DNA of 46,530 bases from Acinetobacter sp. (GCA_008017315.1 SSHE01000027.1:1-46530), one strand, 5' to 3'. Numbered from the stretch's first letter, positions 30,044 to 38,633 are shown. Numbers and translations are program-made. Notes: a model not told the origin generated them from the sequence alone.

Positions 30044-31051
30044 TTATTGACTATTGGCTTTGACGATTTGGTCAAAAATACCATCGGTACTAAAGTGCTT
30101 TTTCTGGGTTTTCGTCCAGCCAGAAAATTCTTGATCAATAGTGACCAGTTTTAATGGTTTGAACACATGGCTATATTTTTTCAGTACTTGTGCATTACGT
30201 GGGCGATAGAAATTCTTTGCTGCAATTTCCTGTCCCACAGGTGAATACAAATAGTTCAGATAAGCCTTGGCTAGGTTGGTATTGCCATTCTTTTCGGCAT
30301 TTTTTTGTACAATCGCCACAGGTGGTTCAGCCAGAATAGATAGCGATGGCGTGATGATTTCAAACTTATTCGGTTGTTCACGTACGGCTAAATAAGCCTC
30401 ATTTTCCCAAGCCAGTAAGACATCACCGATACCACGCTCAGCAAAAGTTGTGGTTGAACCACGTGCCCCCGAGTCTAACACTTTCGTATTTTTATAAATC
30501 TGACGGACAAATTGCTGTGCTTTGGCATCGTTACCATTAGGCTGATGTTTTGCCCAAGCCCATGCTGCTAAATAATTCCATCTTGCACCACCAGAAGTCT
30601 TTGGATTTGGGGTAATGATTTCAACATTTGGTTTGACCAAATCACCCCAATCCTTAATATTTTTCGGATTGCCTTTACGGACAAGAAAGACAATAGTCGA
30701 GGTATAAGGGGTTGCATTATTCGGTAATAATTTTTGCCAATTGGGGGGTAAAAGTTTGGCATTGGCGGCGATTTCATCAATATCGGCTGCCAGTGCCAGC
30801 GTAACTACATCGGCATTTAAACCATCAATCACCGCACGAGCTTGTTTACCAGAACCACCGTGTGATTGTTTAAAATGAATGTCCTGTTTGGTTTTATGTT
30901 TCCACCACGTTGCAAATGACTGATTAAATTCATCATAAAGTTCACGTGTTGGGTCATAAGAGACATTTAGAAAGTCTTTGGCTGCAAAAGTGCTACTAGA
31001 TAAACCGATGAGTGCAATGGCAATACCTGTTTTAAGTCGTGAAATTTTCAT
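30044..31051 (-). CDS. sbp: Periplasmic sulfate-binding protein
   Basis: Sbp delivers sulfate to the CysTWA importer. The 335-residue precursor has a signal peptide ending near residue 23 (SSSTFA), followed by [19 protein letters not shown], the canonical mature start of Sbp/CysP. Other blocks are [37 protein letters not shown] and [11 protein letters not shown]. It is the first gene of the minus-strand operon sbp-hydrolase-cysT-cysW-cysA-cysB-like. The AT-rich 164-bp region shared with divergent pabC should carry its promoter and a CysB-type site, though I could not identify one by eye. Confidence 0.95.
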   Translation of the reverse strand: MKISRLKTGIAIALIGLSSSTFAAKDFLNVSYDPTRELYDEFNQSFATWWKHKTKQDIHFKQSHGGSGKQARAVIDGLNADVVTLALAADIDEIAANAKLLPPNWQKLLPNNATPYTSTIVFLVRKGNPKNIKDWGDLVKPNVEIITPNPKTSGGARWNYLAAWAWAKHQPNGNDAKAQQFVRQIYKNTKVLDSGARGSTTTFAERGIGDVLLAWENEAYLAVREQPNKFEIITPSLSILAEPPVAIVQKNAEKNGNTNLAKAYLNYLYSPVGQEIAAKNFYRPRNAQVLKKYSHVFKPLKLVTIDQEFSGWTKTQKKHFSTDGIFDQIVKANSQ

Positions 31052-31215
31052 CGTTGATTCCTGTATTTAAATGAAGTCATGTTTGGATGTGGCAAGCATA
31101 GAAATATTTTTAATCCATAAAAAATAATTAAAAACGCATTTGATATGAAAAAAAGTGCTTTGTGGTATTGGATAAGTTTGAAATGATGCGGAAAGTTAAA
31201 ATCAAGGATAGTGCT

Positions 31216-32052
31216 ATGCTGTACCTAAAAAATGCGGATATTGTGGAACAACATATTGTTTCTATTGAAGATAGAGCATTTTTGTACGGAGATGGCTGCT
31301 TTACCACAGCACGCTTAAAAGCAGGTGAAATCCTATTGTGGGAACGGCATATCGCAAGGCTACAACAGGCGATTTCTGCATTAAGAATGAATTGTGATAT
31401 ACAAAGCATAAAAAATAACAAAGCGATGTTGCTCAAACAGCTTGCAGCAGATGCAGAGGGAATCGTCAAAATTGTGCTGAGTCGTGGCGTGGCACAGCGT
31501 GGCTATGCGATACCACAGCAAACTACGGATATTTATACTTATTTTTATCAAAATACAGTGCAGCCGAACGCCCCAACACATGTACATCGTATCGGCATCA
31601 TGCCTGAGACTTTGGCAACAAGCTTTCAGCCATTAAAAGGCATCAAAACCCTGAATCGTTTGGAACAGGTGATTTTAAAGGACAATGCATTACAACGAGG
31701 CTGGGATGAGGCCTTGTGTTTTGATCAACAACAGCATTTGGTTGAAGGGATTGCCAGTAATTGTTTTGTCTATATTGATGGCATATGGTGTACGCCTGAT
31801 TTACAACTGGCTGGGATTGAAGGGGTGATGCGTCAGGAAATTTTAGCCCGTATGCAGCACTATCAAATTGTGCATCAAATCCGTATCATTAGCCAGTCAG
31901 AGCTGCCACAGATTCGTGCGGGATTTTTCTGTAATGCCTTACATCCAATGCAAATCATGGATACACTGCAATTAGATGCACACATACAGTCACTGGATAC
32001 AGTACCATGTATGACGCTTTTTCAATCCTTACAACTGCAACAACTGGTTTAA
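31216..32052 (+). CDS. pabC: Aminodeoxychorismate lyase
   Basis: PabC is a PLP enzyme that releases pyruvate from 4-amino-4-deoxychorismate to give p-aminobenzoate for folate. The 278-residue protein has DRAFLYGDGCFTTAR near the N-terminus, the PLP lysine in KGIKTLNRLEQV (K144), and LVEGIASNCFVYIDG plus EGVMRQEIL, as in the class IV aminotransferase fold. ATG 31216 follows AAGGA by 7 nt and replaces a start 54 nt upstream. It is followed by mltG after 6 nt, a conserved pabC-mltG-tmk order. Confidence 0.93.
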   Translation: MLYLKNADIVEQHIVSIEDRAFLYGDGCFTTARLKAGEILLWERHIARLQQAISALRMNCDIQSIKNNKAMLLKQLAADAEGIVKIVLSRGVAQRGYAIPQQTTDIYTYFYQNTVQPNAPTHVHRIGIMPETLATSFQPLKGIKTLNRLEQVILKDNALQRGWDEALCFDQQQHLVEGIASNCFVYIDGIWCTPDLQLAGIEGVMRQEILARMQHYQIVHQIRIISQSELPQIRAGFFCNALHPMQIMDTLQLDAHIQSLDTVPCMTLFQSLQLQQLV

Positions 32053-32058
32053 TCTGTT

Positions 32059-33126
32059 ATGGCACAAGCAAAACACACAAAATCAAAGAAAAATAAACCT
32101 CGGATGAAAAATTTTCGCTGGAAAAAAATACTGATATTTATGTTCGCTTCGTTGATTTTATTGGTAGCGGTCATTTTTTTCATGTTGTCGCAAAGTTTAT
32201 TCAAGCCTTATCCTGTACAGCATAAGGTACAATTATTGTCCATAGAAAAAGGGCAAACCTATTCTTCATTCATTCAAGATTTAACCGAACAAAAACAGGT
32301 AAAATTTGCAGTCATACTCAAAATCTATCAACGTATTTTTATTCATGACACATTAAAAGCAGGGGTTTATGAGGTTCGGCAGGGCATGACTGTGCGTCAT
32401 GTGCTGGATATGCTGAGTGATGCCAATAATGCACAAATGAATCGAATCCAAGTGATTGAAGGGACAACCTTTAAACAACTTAAAGCCAAGCTACAAGCTG
32501 ACCCGTATGTCAAAAAGAGTATTTTACATTTAAGTGATAGCCAAATTATGCAAAAAATAGGGGCGGAATATGCCCATCCCGAAGGATTATTTGCACCGAA
32601 TACCTATTTTTTTGCCAAAGGTGAAAGTGATATCAATATCCTCAAAAATCTATATCAACAGCAAATCAAAAACCTCAATGACGCATGGGCGAAGCGTGAG
32701 CAGAATTTACCCTATCACAATAAATATGAAGCTTTGATTATGGCATCCATTGTAGAAAAAGAAACGGCACTTGAATCCGAACGGACACAAGTTGCAGGGG
32801 TGTTTGTACGCCGTCTCAACATTGGGATGCGTTTGCAAACTGACCCAACCGTGATTTATGGTATGGGGGATCGTTATACAGGTAATATTCGTCGTAAAGA
32901 TTTAACCACACCGACAGCCTATAATACCTATACGATTGCTGGGCTACCGCCAACCCCGATTGCGATGCCCAGCCAGCGTTCCATGGTGGCTGCTTTGCAT
33001 CCCGATCAATCCAATAGTCTGTACTTTGTTGCAACAGGACATGGTGGGCATCAATTTAGTACAACGCTAGAACAGCATAATCAGGCAGTACGCCAATATT
33101 TGGCGACATTGAAGCAAAAGAAATAA
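32059..33126 (+). CDS. mltG: Endolytic murein transglycosylase MltG (YceG-like)
   Basis: MltG cleaves nascent peptidoglycan glycans and probably ends strand elongation. The 355-residue protein has a basic cytoplasmic start, one membrane segment at about 29-48 (ILIFMFASLILLVAVIFFML), a LysM-like periplasmic part, and the YceG catalytic domain with PEGLFAPNTYFFAKGES. The catalytic Glu is E233 in MASIVEKETAL, followed by RRLNIGMRLQTDPTVIYG. It sits between pabC and tmk and is likely cotranscribed with both. Confidence 0.94.
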   Translation: MAQAKHTKSKKNKPRMKNFRWKKILIFMFASLILLVAVIFFMLSQSLFKPYPVQHKVQLLSIEKGQTYSSFIQDLTEQKQVKFAVILKIYQRIFIHDTLKAGVYEVRQGMTVRHVLDMLSDANNAQMNRIQVIEGTTFKQLKAKLQADPYVKKSILHLSDSQIMQKIGAEYAHPEGLFAPNTYFFAKGESDINILKNLYQQQIKNLNDAWAKREQNLPYHNKYEALIMASIVEKETALESERTQVAGVFVRRLNIGMRLQTDPTVIYGMGDRYTGNIRRKDLTTPTAYNTYTIAGLPPTPIAMPSQRSMVAALHPDQSNSLYFVATGHGGHQFSTTLEQHNQAVRQYLATLKQKK

Positions 33127-33147
33127 GGTTATTCATCAGGAAGCATT

Positions 33148-33762
33148 ATGTTTATTAGTTTTGAAGGTACAGAAGGGGTAGGAAAAAGTACCCTAATCGC
33201 CACCTTGCAGCAGGCTCTATCTGCACAATATGAGGTTATCCTCACCAGAGAACCAGGTGGAACACCTTTAGCTGAAAAAATCCGTGCCGTGTTATTGCAG
33301 CCTGATCAGGAAAAAATGGCAAATGCGACTGAATTACTGTTACTTTATGCAGCCCGAGCACAGCATCTCGAACATGTGATTCTACCCGCATTGGCACAGC
33401 AAAAAATCGTCTTGTGTGACCGTTTCGTCGATGCCAGTATTGCTTATCAGCATGGTGGGCGAGGCATGGACTTGGCACAGATTCAACTTTTGACAGAACA
33501 TTTTGTGCAACGTTTGCCTGATTTAACCTTTTGGTTGGATGCACCTGTGGAATTAGGCATACAACGTGCACAAAAACGTGGCGAACTTGACCGTTTTGAA
33601 CAGGAAAAACGAGCGTTTTTTACGCGTGTTCGAGCGAGTTATCAACAACTTTTTTTGCAATATCCACAGCGTATCGTACGCTTGGATGCGACACAAAATG
33701 CGGAGCAACTTGCCAAACAAGCCTTAACGCTTCTTCGAGAACAATTAGCAGCACATCGATAA
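33148..33762 (+). CDS. tmk: Thymidylate kinase
   Basis: Tmk phosphorylates dTMP to dTDP. The 204-residue protein has the P-loop FEGTEGVGKST (5-15), the DRX-type REPGGTPLAEKIR, the DRFVDASIAYQHGGRG nucleotide site and the lid region RGELDRFEQEKRAFF. It closes the pabC-mltG-tmk operon; the holB gene that often follows in gammaproteobacteria is not present here. A hairpin lies just after the stop. Confidence 0.96.
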   Translation: MFISFEGTEGVGKSTLIATLQQALSAQYEVILTREPGGTPLAEKIRAVLLQPDQEKMANATELLLLYAARAQHLEHVILPALAQQKIVLCDRFVDASIAYQHGGRGMDLAQIQLLTEHFVQRLPDLTFWLDAPVELGIQRAQKRGELDRFEQEKRAFFTRVRASYQQLFLQYPQRIVRLDATQNAEQLAKQALTLLREQLAAHR

Positions 33763-34250
33763 AAATATGGCGAGTGATTATCAAATAACCACTCGCCTTG
33801 CTCTGGAGTAAAGTGCATTTATCATGCTTATTTATTGTCATTATTCGGTATAGGTTTGACTAAAGTTGTATATAAAATATAGCTTTAAGTCTTGCCTAAA
33901 TATGAGTTTTTAGGTAGGAAAATTTCCCTTTGTATGCAGTATATAGAAAATTGCAGCTTGCACTATTGCATAAAATGTCAAATCTATGCTGTGATTTAGA
34001 TCGGCGAAAAAGCGTGTCAAGCTGTTTTAAAAGCATGATTTTTATAAAAATACAATATTATCAATTACTAATCATTCATTTGTTTATAGAGTATAAAATA
34101 TCTTTCAGTTTTTAATAAAAATGAATTGGCAAAAAATGACATCATTTCTTTACTATTGGGTTTAAAAATGTGGAAAACTGACAAAAAATGTCAAGTGTGA
34201 AGGGGTGATACGATGTAAATATGCTTTCGCTTGATTGAAGTTGTAAGATT
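33763..34250. other. 488-bp AT-rich gap between tmk and ruvB
   Basis: This convergent-gene gap holds no credible coding region; a 61-codon frame inside it is rich in Ile, Phe and Lys and has no ribosome site. It contains the tmk hairpin (33769-33797) and a small TGACA/TGTCA stem at 34179-34193 with T-rich surroundings on the minus strand, a weak candidate ruvB terminator. No tRNA cloverleaf was found by eye. The remainder is unassigned. Confidence 0.6.
33769..33797 (+). terminator. Stem-loop after tmk
   Basis: GGCGAGTG (33769-33776) pairs with CACTCGCC (33790-33797). After one mismatch the stem continues as TTAT/ATAA, leaving a 3-nt loop. There is no T run after it, so it may act as an mRNA 3' stabiliser rather than an intrinsic terminator. 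Confidence 0.55.
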
Positions 34251-35252
34251 TTATCCTCGTTCAGGTGGTGTCATGCCAAATTGTACATACGCCATATTGG
34301 TGGCAATTCGTCCACGTGCGGTACGCATGACATAGCCTTGCTGAATCAGATACGGTTCAATCACATCTTCCAACGTACCGCTATCTTCTGCCATTGCAGC
34401 CGCCAATGCCTCAACACCTGTCGGACGACCCTCAAAGCGTTCTAATAACATCGACAAATAACGACGGTCTAAAGTATCCAAGCCATCTTTATCGACTTTA
34501 AGCATATTGAGGGCTTTTTGTGCCATATCTTGCGTGACTTCACCTGTGCCTTTGACCTGTGCATAATCCCGAACCCGACGCAATAATCGATTGGCAATAC
34601 GAGGCGTGCCTCGAGAACGTCGAGCGATTTCCATGGCTCCATCTTGTGTGATAGGAACATCCATCAAACGAGCGGAACGACTGACGATATAGGTTAAATC
34701 TTCAACCGAATAAAACTCCAGACGCTGTACAATACCAAAACGGTCACGCAAAGGTGAAGTTAAAAGTCCTGCCCGTGTTGTCGCTGCAACAAGGGTAAAA
34801 GGGGGTAAATCCAGTTTAATCGAACGTGCAGCAGGGCCTTCACCAATCATAATATCCAGCTGATAATCTTCCATCGCTGGATAGAGAATTTCTTCAATCA
34901 CAGGTGAAAGACGATGAATTTCATCAATAAATAACACATCACCTTCTTCAAGATTGGTGAGCATGGCGGCTAAATCGCCTGCACGCTCCAGTACAGGCCC
35001 TGAAGTGGATTTAAGATTGCCGCCCATTTCTCGTGCGATAATATTGGCAAGGGTGGTTTTCCCCAAACCTGGTGGGCCAAAAATGAGCGTATGGTCGAGA
35101 GCTTCACCACGTCCACGTGCTGCACCGATAAAAATTTCCATTTGCTCACGGACAATCGGCTGTCCGACATAATCGGCTAGGGAAGTCGGGCGAATGGCAC
35201 GGTCAAAATTATCTTCGGGTTTTTCTACACCACTGATTAAGCGATCTTGCAT
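34251..35252 (-). CDS. ruvB: Holliday junction branch migration ATPase RuvB
   Basis: RuvB is the hexameric AAA+ motor that, with RuvA, drives Holliday junction migration. The 333-residue protein has Walker [13 protein letters not shown] (59-70), Walker [16 protein letters not shown], sensor-type [15 protein letters not shown] with the arginine finger, and a C-terminal winged helix ([21 protein letters not shown]). In most proteobacteria ruvB directly follows ruvA. Here two unrelated small genes separate them, so ruvB probably relies on its own promoter in the 77-bp gap or on read-through from the cassette. Confidence 0.97.
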   Translation of the reverse strand: MQDRLISGVEKPEDNFDRAIRPTSLADYVGQPIVREQMEIFIGAARGRGEALDHTLIFGPPGLGKTTLANIIAREMGGNLKSTSGPVLERAGDLAAMLTNLEEGDVLFIDEIHRLSPVIEEILYPAMEDYQLDIMIGEGPAARSIKLDLPPFTLVAATTRAGLLTSPLRDRFGIVQRLEFYSVEDLTYIVSRSARLMDVPITQDGAMEIARRSRGTPRIANRLLRRVRDYAQVKGTGEVTQDMAQKALNMLKVDKDGLDTLDRRYLSMLLERFEGRPTGVEALAAAMAEDSGTLEDVIEPYLIQQGYVMRTARGRIATNMAYVQFGMTPPERG

Positions 35253-35329
35253 GATATTTCTCTAAATATTTTATCTTTGGAACAGTTAAGGTTTATGTGA
35301 AATGTATCAGCATAATTTTTGAATGCTGC

Positions 35330-35911
35330 TTAACGAGGGATAAATAAACCTTTAATACATTGAGGGTTAATCACAGCAATTTGAATATGATTATATTGTT
35401 TAAAACCTGCTGATGGATACAACTCTTGCCCTTCCCAGAAGGCGGCTCTGACAGAATCATACATTACGCCGATATCTTTTGCAGCTTCTATGGCATAACG
35501 AATCACAGCACAATCTAATTCTCGTTTTTTAAAATCAATATCTGCTGCTGTCCATGCCTTATTTTGTGGGATGGGTTCATTGCTTAGAGCTGATTCTTGT
35601 AGCATATTCTCATATTGTACCGCCAAAAAATCTAAACAATCCTGACGTAATAAATCAAAACAATTGCCTAAATCAATCACTGCACCGATTGCAAAAGGTT
35701 GTTTGACACTGGTTTGCTTACGTTTACTTTGGTCATCTGCCCATTTTTTGGCTCTGGCTAGATTATCTTCCCAAAAATAAACCCCATGTCCTAACCAATC
35801 GTAACGATTTTGACTTGGCTTTAAATCTCGTTGTCCTGCAACAATTTCTCGCCCAATGGTTTCATCTAAACCATGAAAACCAAAAACAAAAGAGGTTTTA
35901 TTGCTGTACAT
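35330..35911 (-). CDS. Unknown protein with ADP-ribosyltransferase-like features; candidate toxin
   Basis: A 193-residue soluble protein. The N-terminus has GFHG (H13) and then YDWLGHGVYFWE (37-48, with Y45), followed by RAKKWA, a spacing like the first two catalytic positions (H and Y) of PARP-type ADP-ribosyltransferases. A strand-rich C-terminus (FWEGQELYPSAGF, then HIQIAVINPQCIKGLF) is also strongly patterned. The third catalytic position is unclear; no unambiguous Glu precedes the last strand. The start ATG lies inside the upstream 68-aa gene (14-nt overlap). It has no signal peptide or membrane segment. Reading it as the toxin of a pair is inference from fold hints and layout. Confidence 0.72.
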   Translation of the reverse strand: MYSNKTSFVFGFHGLDETIGREIVAGQRDLKPSQNRYDWLGHGVYFWEDNLARAKKWADDQSKRKQTSVKQPFAIGAVIDLGNCFDLLRQDCLDFLAVQYENMLQESALSNEPIPQNKAWTAADIDFKKRELDCAVIRYAIEAAKDIGVMYDSVRAAFWEGQELYPSAGFKQYNHIQIAVINPQCIKGLFIPR

Positions 35912-36104
35912 TTACACACGCTCGCACCAGTGTTTTTGATCCTTTTGCTCGACTGGCTGCGACTGTTTCAGCAGAAAAAAACTCTTCTTTATAATGCCCA
36001 TTTTGGTCTAAAATATTGGCACGTTGCAAAAATGCTAAACTCTCTGCTGGTGTGCGGTTTGCCGCCATTTCTCGGCTACGTTGTATCATTTCTTGTACAT
36101 TCAT
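35898..36104 (-). CDS. Small protein overlapping the ART-like gene; candidate antitoxin
   Basis: A 68-residue soluble protein that I cannot assign to a named family. It is mostly helical: MIQRSREMAANRTPAESLAF, then LQRANILDQNGHYKEEFF and SAETVAASRAKG. GGAG lies 7 nt before the ATG. It comes first in the pair and its last 14 nt contain the start of the 193-aa gene, so translation is likely coupled, the usual order of antitoxin before toxin. An extended -10 promoter inside a palindrome precedes it. No DNA-binding motif is obvious, so either the protein or the complex would have to bind the palindrome. Confidence 0.7.
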   Translation of the reverse strand: MNVQEMIQRSREMAANRTPAESLAFLQRANILDQNGHYKEEFFSAETVAASRAKGSKTLVRACVNVQQ

Positions 36105-36124
36105 GGATTTTCTCCACTCGATTT

Positions 36125-36144
36125 TGCTATAGCTAAATATAGCA
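36125..36144. promoter_or_regulatory. Palindromic operator candidate in the cassette promoter
   Basis: TGCTATA (36125-36131) and TATAGCA (36138-36144) are perfect inverted arms around a 6-nt centre. The palindrome ends 21 nt upstream of the 68-aa gene start and overlaps its extended -10 element, so a bound protein would block transcription. Confidence 0.55.
36136..36144 (-). promoter_or_regulatory. Extended -10 promoter of the two-gene cassette
   Basis: On the minus strand the sequence TGCTATATT (36144 down to 36136) is an extended -10 (TGnTATAAT type). No good -35 lies at 17 bp. A start near 36129 would give a leader of about 25 nt with GGAG close to the ATG at 36104. Confidence 0.45.
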
Positions 36145-36166
36145 TAAATTTGCTGCTCAATAGAAA

Positions 36167-36190
36167 TAAGGTCAATAGGGATTGACCTTA
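36167..36190 (-). terminator. Stem-loop overlapping the ruvA stop codon
   Basis: TAAGGTCAAT (36167-36176) and ATTGACCTTA (36181-36190) form a perfect 10-bp stem with a 4-nt loop; the second arm includes the ruvA TAA. On the minus strand the tail is TTTCTATTG, a weak U-tract. It could end or attenuate ruvA transcription before the cassette. Confidence 0.55.
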
Positions 36191-36793
36191 CTTCATCATG
36201 GATTTCAGTGCAGCACGAATCAACTCTGCACTATCTTGTAGGTCACCTTTAACGGCTGCAACGGCTTTTTGAGCTTCAATTGGTTTATAACCTAATGATA
36301 CCAAAGCCGCTTCGGCTTCTGCCACAGGGGAGTCAGGTAGAAATTGTAAGCGTTCCAAACTTGGTGAGGCGGTAGAGCTAGATGTTTTACTCAAAGCTTT
36401 AAAACGGTCACGTAATTCGATAATCAAACGCTCGGCGGTTTTTTTGCCAATTCCTGGCACTTTAACCAAGGTATTAATGTCTTCATGTTCAATGGTATAA
36501 ATCAGCATTTCGACACTTAAGCTGGATAAAATCCCCAATGCCATTTTTGCTCCAATGCCATTGACTTTTAACAGCGTACGGAAAATGATTTTATCCTGCA
36601 TCTCTAAAAAACCGTAAAGCTGTTGTGCATCTTCTCGTACTACAAAATGCGTCCATAACGTGACGCTTTCGCCTTTTTTGAGTTGGCAAAAGGTAGAAAG
36701 TGGCGTATCGACTTCATAGCCGACACCATTTACATTTAAAATCACGGTGGGTGCTTCGAGGTAAAGCACTTCGCCTGTTAAAGAGCCAATCAT
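36188..36793 (-). CDS. ruvA: Holliday junction DNA-binding protein RuvA
   Basis: RuvA tetramers bind the four-way junction and load RuvB. The 201-residue protein begins with the OB-fold MIGSLTGEVLYLEAPTVIL. Two helix-hairpin-helix motifs follow (KVNGIGAKMALGILS and KVPGIGKKTAERLIIELRD), then a C-terminal three-helix domain that contacts RuvB (EAEAALVSLGYKPIEAQKAV). It lies 67 nt downstream of dgt. The cassette at 35330-36104 separates it from ruvB. Confidence 0.97.
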   Translation of the reverse strand: MIGSLTGEVLYLEAPTVILNVNGVGYEVDTPLSTFCQLKKGESVTLWTHFVVREDAQQLYGFLEMQDKIIFRTLLKVNGIGAKMALGILSSLSVEMLIYTIEHEDINTLVKVPGIGKKTAERLIIELRDRFKALSKTSSSTASPSLERLQFLPDSPVAEAEAALVSLGYKPIEAQKAVAAVKGDLQDSAELIRAALKSMMK

Positions 36794-36860
36794 AAGGTTG
36801 TTCTATCTATAAAGTTTGTGGGTATTGTGGCAAAAAATACAGTTATTTGCACTAGACAGT

Positions 36861-38195
36861 TTAAAGCAACCCCACTTTATTGCCCTGTAATTCCTGTGAA
36901 ATCGCATAGGCTTGATGGTCAGAAAATTTACTAATCACATCTAATACTTGCATGACATTATGGTAATGATCATTTGCTAAGCTCACTCCTAGACTATTGA
37001 GAATCACCAATAAACGCTGTTCTTTAAAACTCATTTGCCGATTGGGAGCAGTCAATGGAATAAAGGCATTGAGTAAATGTTGTAAACTGGCATGGGCTAA
37101 CAATTCTAAATCTGCTTTACTACGATGATTAAAAATTTTTTCTCGTGCTAAATCTTTTGCCTGTTGAATGCCTTGGCTAATATCAGCTGGACAATAATGC
37201 AGGAGGCTACCTTTGAGCTGACCTGTTAATAATTCATCATGATGATAGGCAAAGGCATCAGTGACTTTATCGACTAAACGCTTCATCGCGCGGCCACGCA
37301 AAGCAGCAATTTTCTGTTGCCATGAGGTATTTTTTGCCAATTCTTCAGGCAAACCATAGTCGGCAATGAGTGCGATAAAAATCGGTTCAACTTCTTCATA
37401 GGACAGCATATTTAAAATAATACCATCCTCAAGGTCAATAAGGGCATAACAAATATCATCCGCCGCTTCCAGCAAATAGGTGAGCGGATGACGACAATAA
37501 TGAGCATCCCCAAGCTGAATTAAACCAAGTTGTTCGGCGATAGTCTGTAACAGGTCTTTTTCGCTACGATAACAGCCAAATTTTGGACGTAAGTAATTGG
37601 GTTTAAACTGTGTATCATCAATAACTTCACTTAGCCAAGGGTATTTTAAATATGCCCCCAAGGTGGCACAGGTGAGACGCATACCGCCATCATTAGGGTG
37701 ATAGTCCAGACGAGTTAAAATTCTGAGCCCTTGTGCATTGCCTTCAAATTGGCGTAAATCTGCCCATTGCTCGGCACTGAACAAATAAGGCTTTAAGTGG
37801 TAGGTTTGATCGAACCAATCCCGAATGGCATATTCACCTGCATGTCCAAACGGTGGATTGCCAATATCGTGTGCTAAACATGCCGCCTGAATAATCGCAC
37901 CAACATCGGCAGGACTAATCCATGCAGGCAAGTGTTTTTCGATTTTTTCCGCAGCCAGCATACCCAGTGAACGTCCAATACAAGACACTTCGAGTGAATG
38001 TGTCAGGCGAGTATGAATCCCATCATGTTGAGTGAGTGGATGCACTTGGGTTTTACGGTTGAGTTGTCTAAAACTTTGCGAAAAAATAATACGGTCATAG
38101 TCTTTGTGAAATGGGCTACGGGCTTGTTCTGATACGCTTTTTTTGCTACCTAGACGTGTGGCGGCAAGTAGCGTTGTCCAATTCATTGTTGTCAT
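36861..38195 (-). CDS. dgt: dGTPase-type deoxynucleoside triphosphate triphosphohydrolase
   Basis: Dgt hydrolyses dGTP (or other dNTPs) to the nucleoside and triphosphate. The 444-residue protein has FRQLNRKTQVHPLTQHDGI, HTRLTHSLEVSCIGR with the first metal His (H66), and the HD motif ACLAHDIGNPPFGHAGE (H109, D110), then YLLEAADDICYALIDLEDG. The start at 38195 is chosen from several upstream candidates because AGG precedes it at 9 nt and homologous residues begin at once; ATG 38186 is equally possible. The longest frame would add 46 residues without family similarity. Confidence 0.93.
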   Translation of the reverse strand: MTTMNWTTLLAATRLGSKKSVSEQARSPFHKDYDRIIFSQSFRQLNRKTQVHPLTQHDGIHTRLTHSLEVSCIGRSLGMLAAEKIEKHLPAWISPADVGAIIQAACLAHDIGNPPFGHAGEYAIRDWFDQTYHLKPYLFSAEQWADLRQFEGNAQGLRILTRLDYHPNDGGMRLTCATLGAYLKYPWLSEVIDDTQFKPNYLRPKFGCYRSEKDLLQTIAEQLGLIQLGDAHYCRHPLTYLLEAADDICYALIDLEDGIILNMLSYEEVEPIFIALIADYGLPEELAKNTSWQQKIAALRGRAMKRLVDKVTDAFAYHHDELLTGQLKGSLLHYCPADISQGIQQAKDLAREKIFNHRSKADLELLAHASLQHLLNAFIPLTAPNRQMSFKEQRLLVILNSLGVSLANDHYHNVMQVLDVISKFSDHQAYAISQELQGNKVGLL

Positions 38196-38633
38196 AGTGA
38201 TGAGCCTAAAGTATTCGCTTCTTATCATGCCGAGAAATAGGCGACTTGTATAGTAGTTTAGCGACACAGATTGGCGTTTAAAAGTTGTGCGGTATCTTTG
38301 AATACGAAGAGTAGTCATCATGACCAATATCATTGCGTGAATATCGTTGCTAAAAGTCGTATTTTTTAAATTTTATTAATAATCAATACATTGTGTTAAA
38401 AAAATGCTTTTGATGCTTTTTGGGAGAGAACTCAAATTAAAATGGGTAAAAAGAAATCAAAATAAATGGATAAAAAAACAGCAGAAACGATAAAAATTTA
38501 TTTATTTCCCCTTGAAGCTGGCATTTGCAACCCCACTACACAAACAAGTATTTATTTAAAGCAAAGCATAAAGTGGTATGCAGAAATTCATCCCATCTTA
38601 TGGAATTTTAGACTCAAGTCTATGGAGTAAAAT
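38196..38633. other. 438-bp region between dgt and groES
   Basis: An AT-rich divergent region with no credible coding frame. It holds the sigma-32-type promoter (38511-38538), a small stem (TAGAC 38609-38613 with GTCTA 38618-38622, TCAA loop) directly before the groES ribosome site GGAG, and presumably the dgt promoter, which I could not locate. Confidence 0.6.
38511..38538 (+). promoter_or_regulatory. Sigma-32 (RpoH) heat-shock promoter of groESL
   Basis: CTTGAA (38511-38516), a 14-bp spacer and CCCCACTA (38531-38538) closely match the RpoH consensus (CTTGAA, 13-15 bp, CCCCATnT). The predicted start near 38545 gives a leader of about 90 nt before groES. No CIRCE-type inverted repeat was seen, so control is most likely by RpoH rather than HrcA. 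Confidence 0.8.

Noticed and set aside
33930..34115. 61-codon plus-strand frame in the tmk-ruvB gap
   Set aside because: The composition is that of translated AT-rich noncoding DNA and no ribosome site precedes it.
35873..36136. 87-codon plus-strand frame opposite the cassette
   Set aside because: It lies antisense to two better-supported genes, and its hydrophobic composition follows from their codons.
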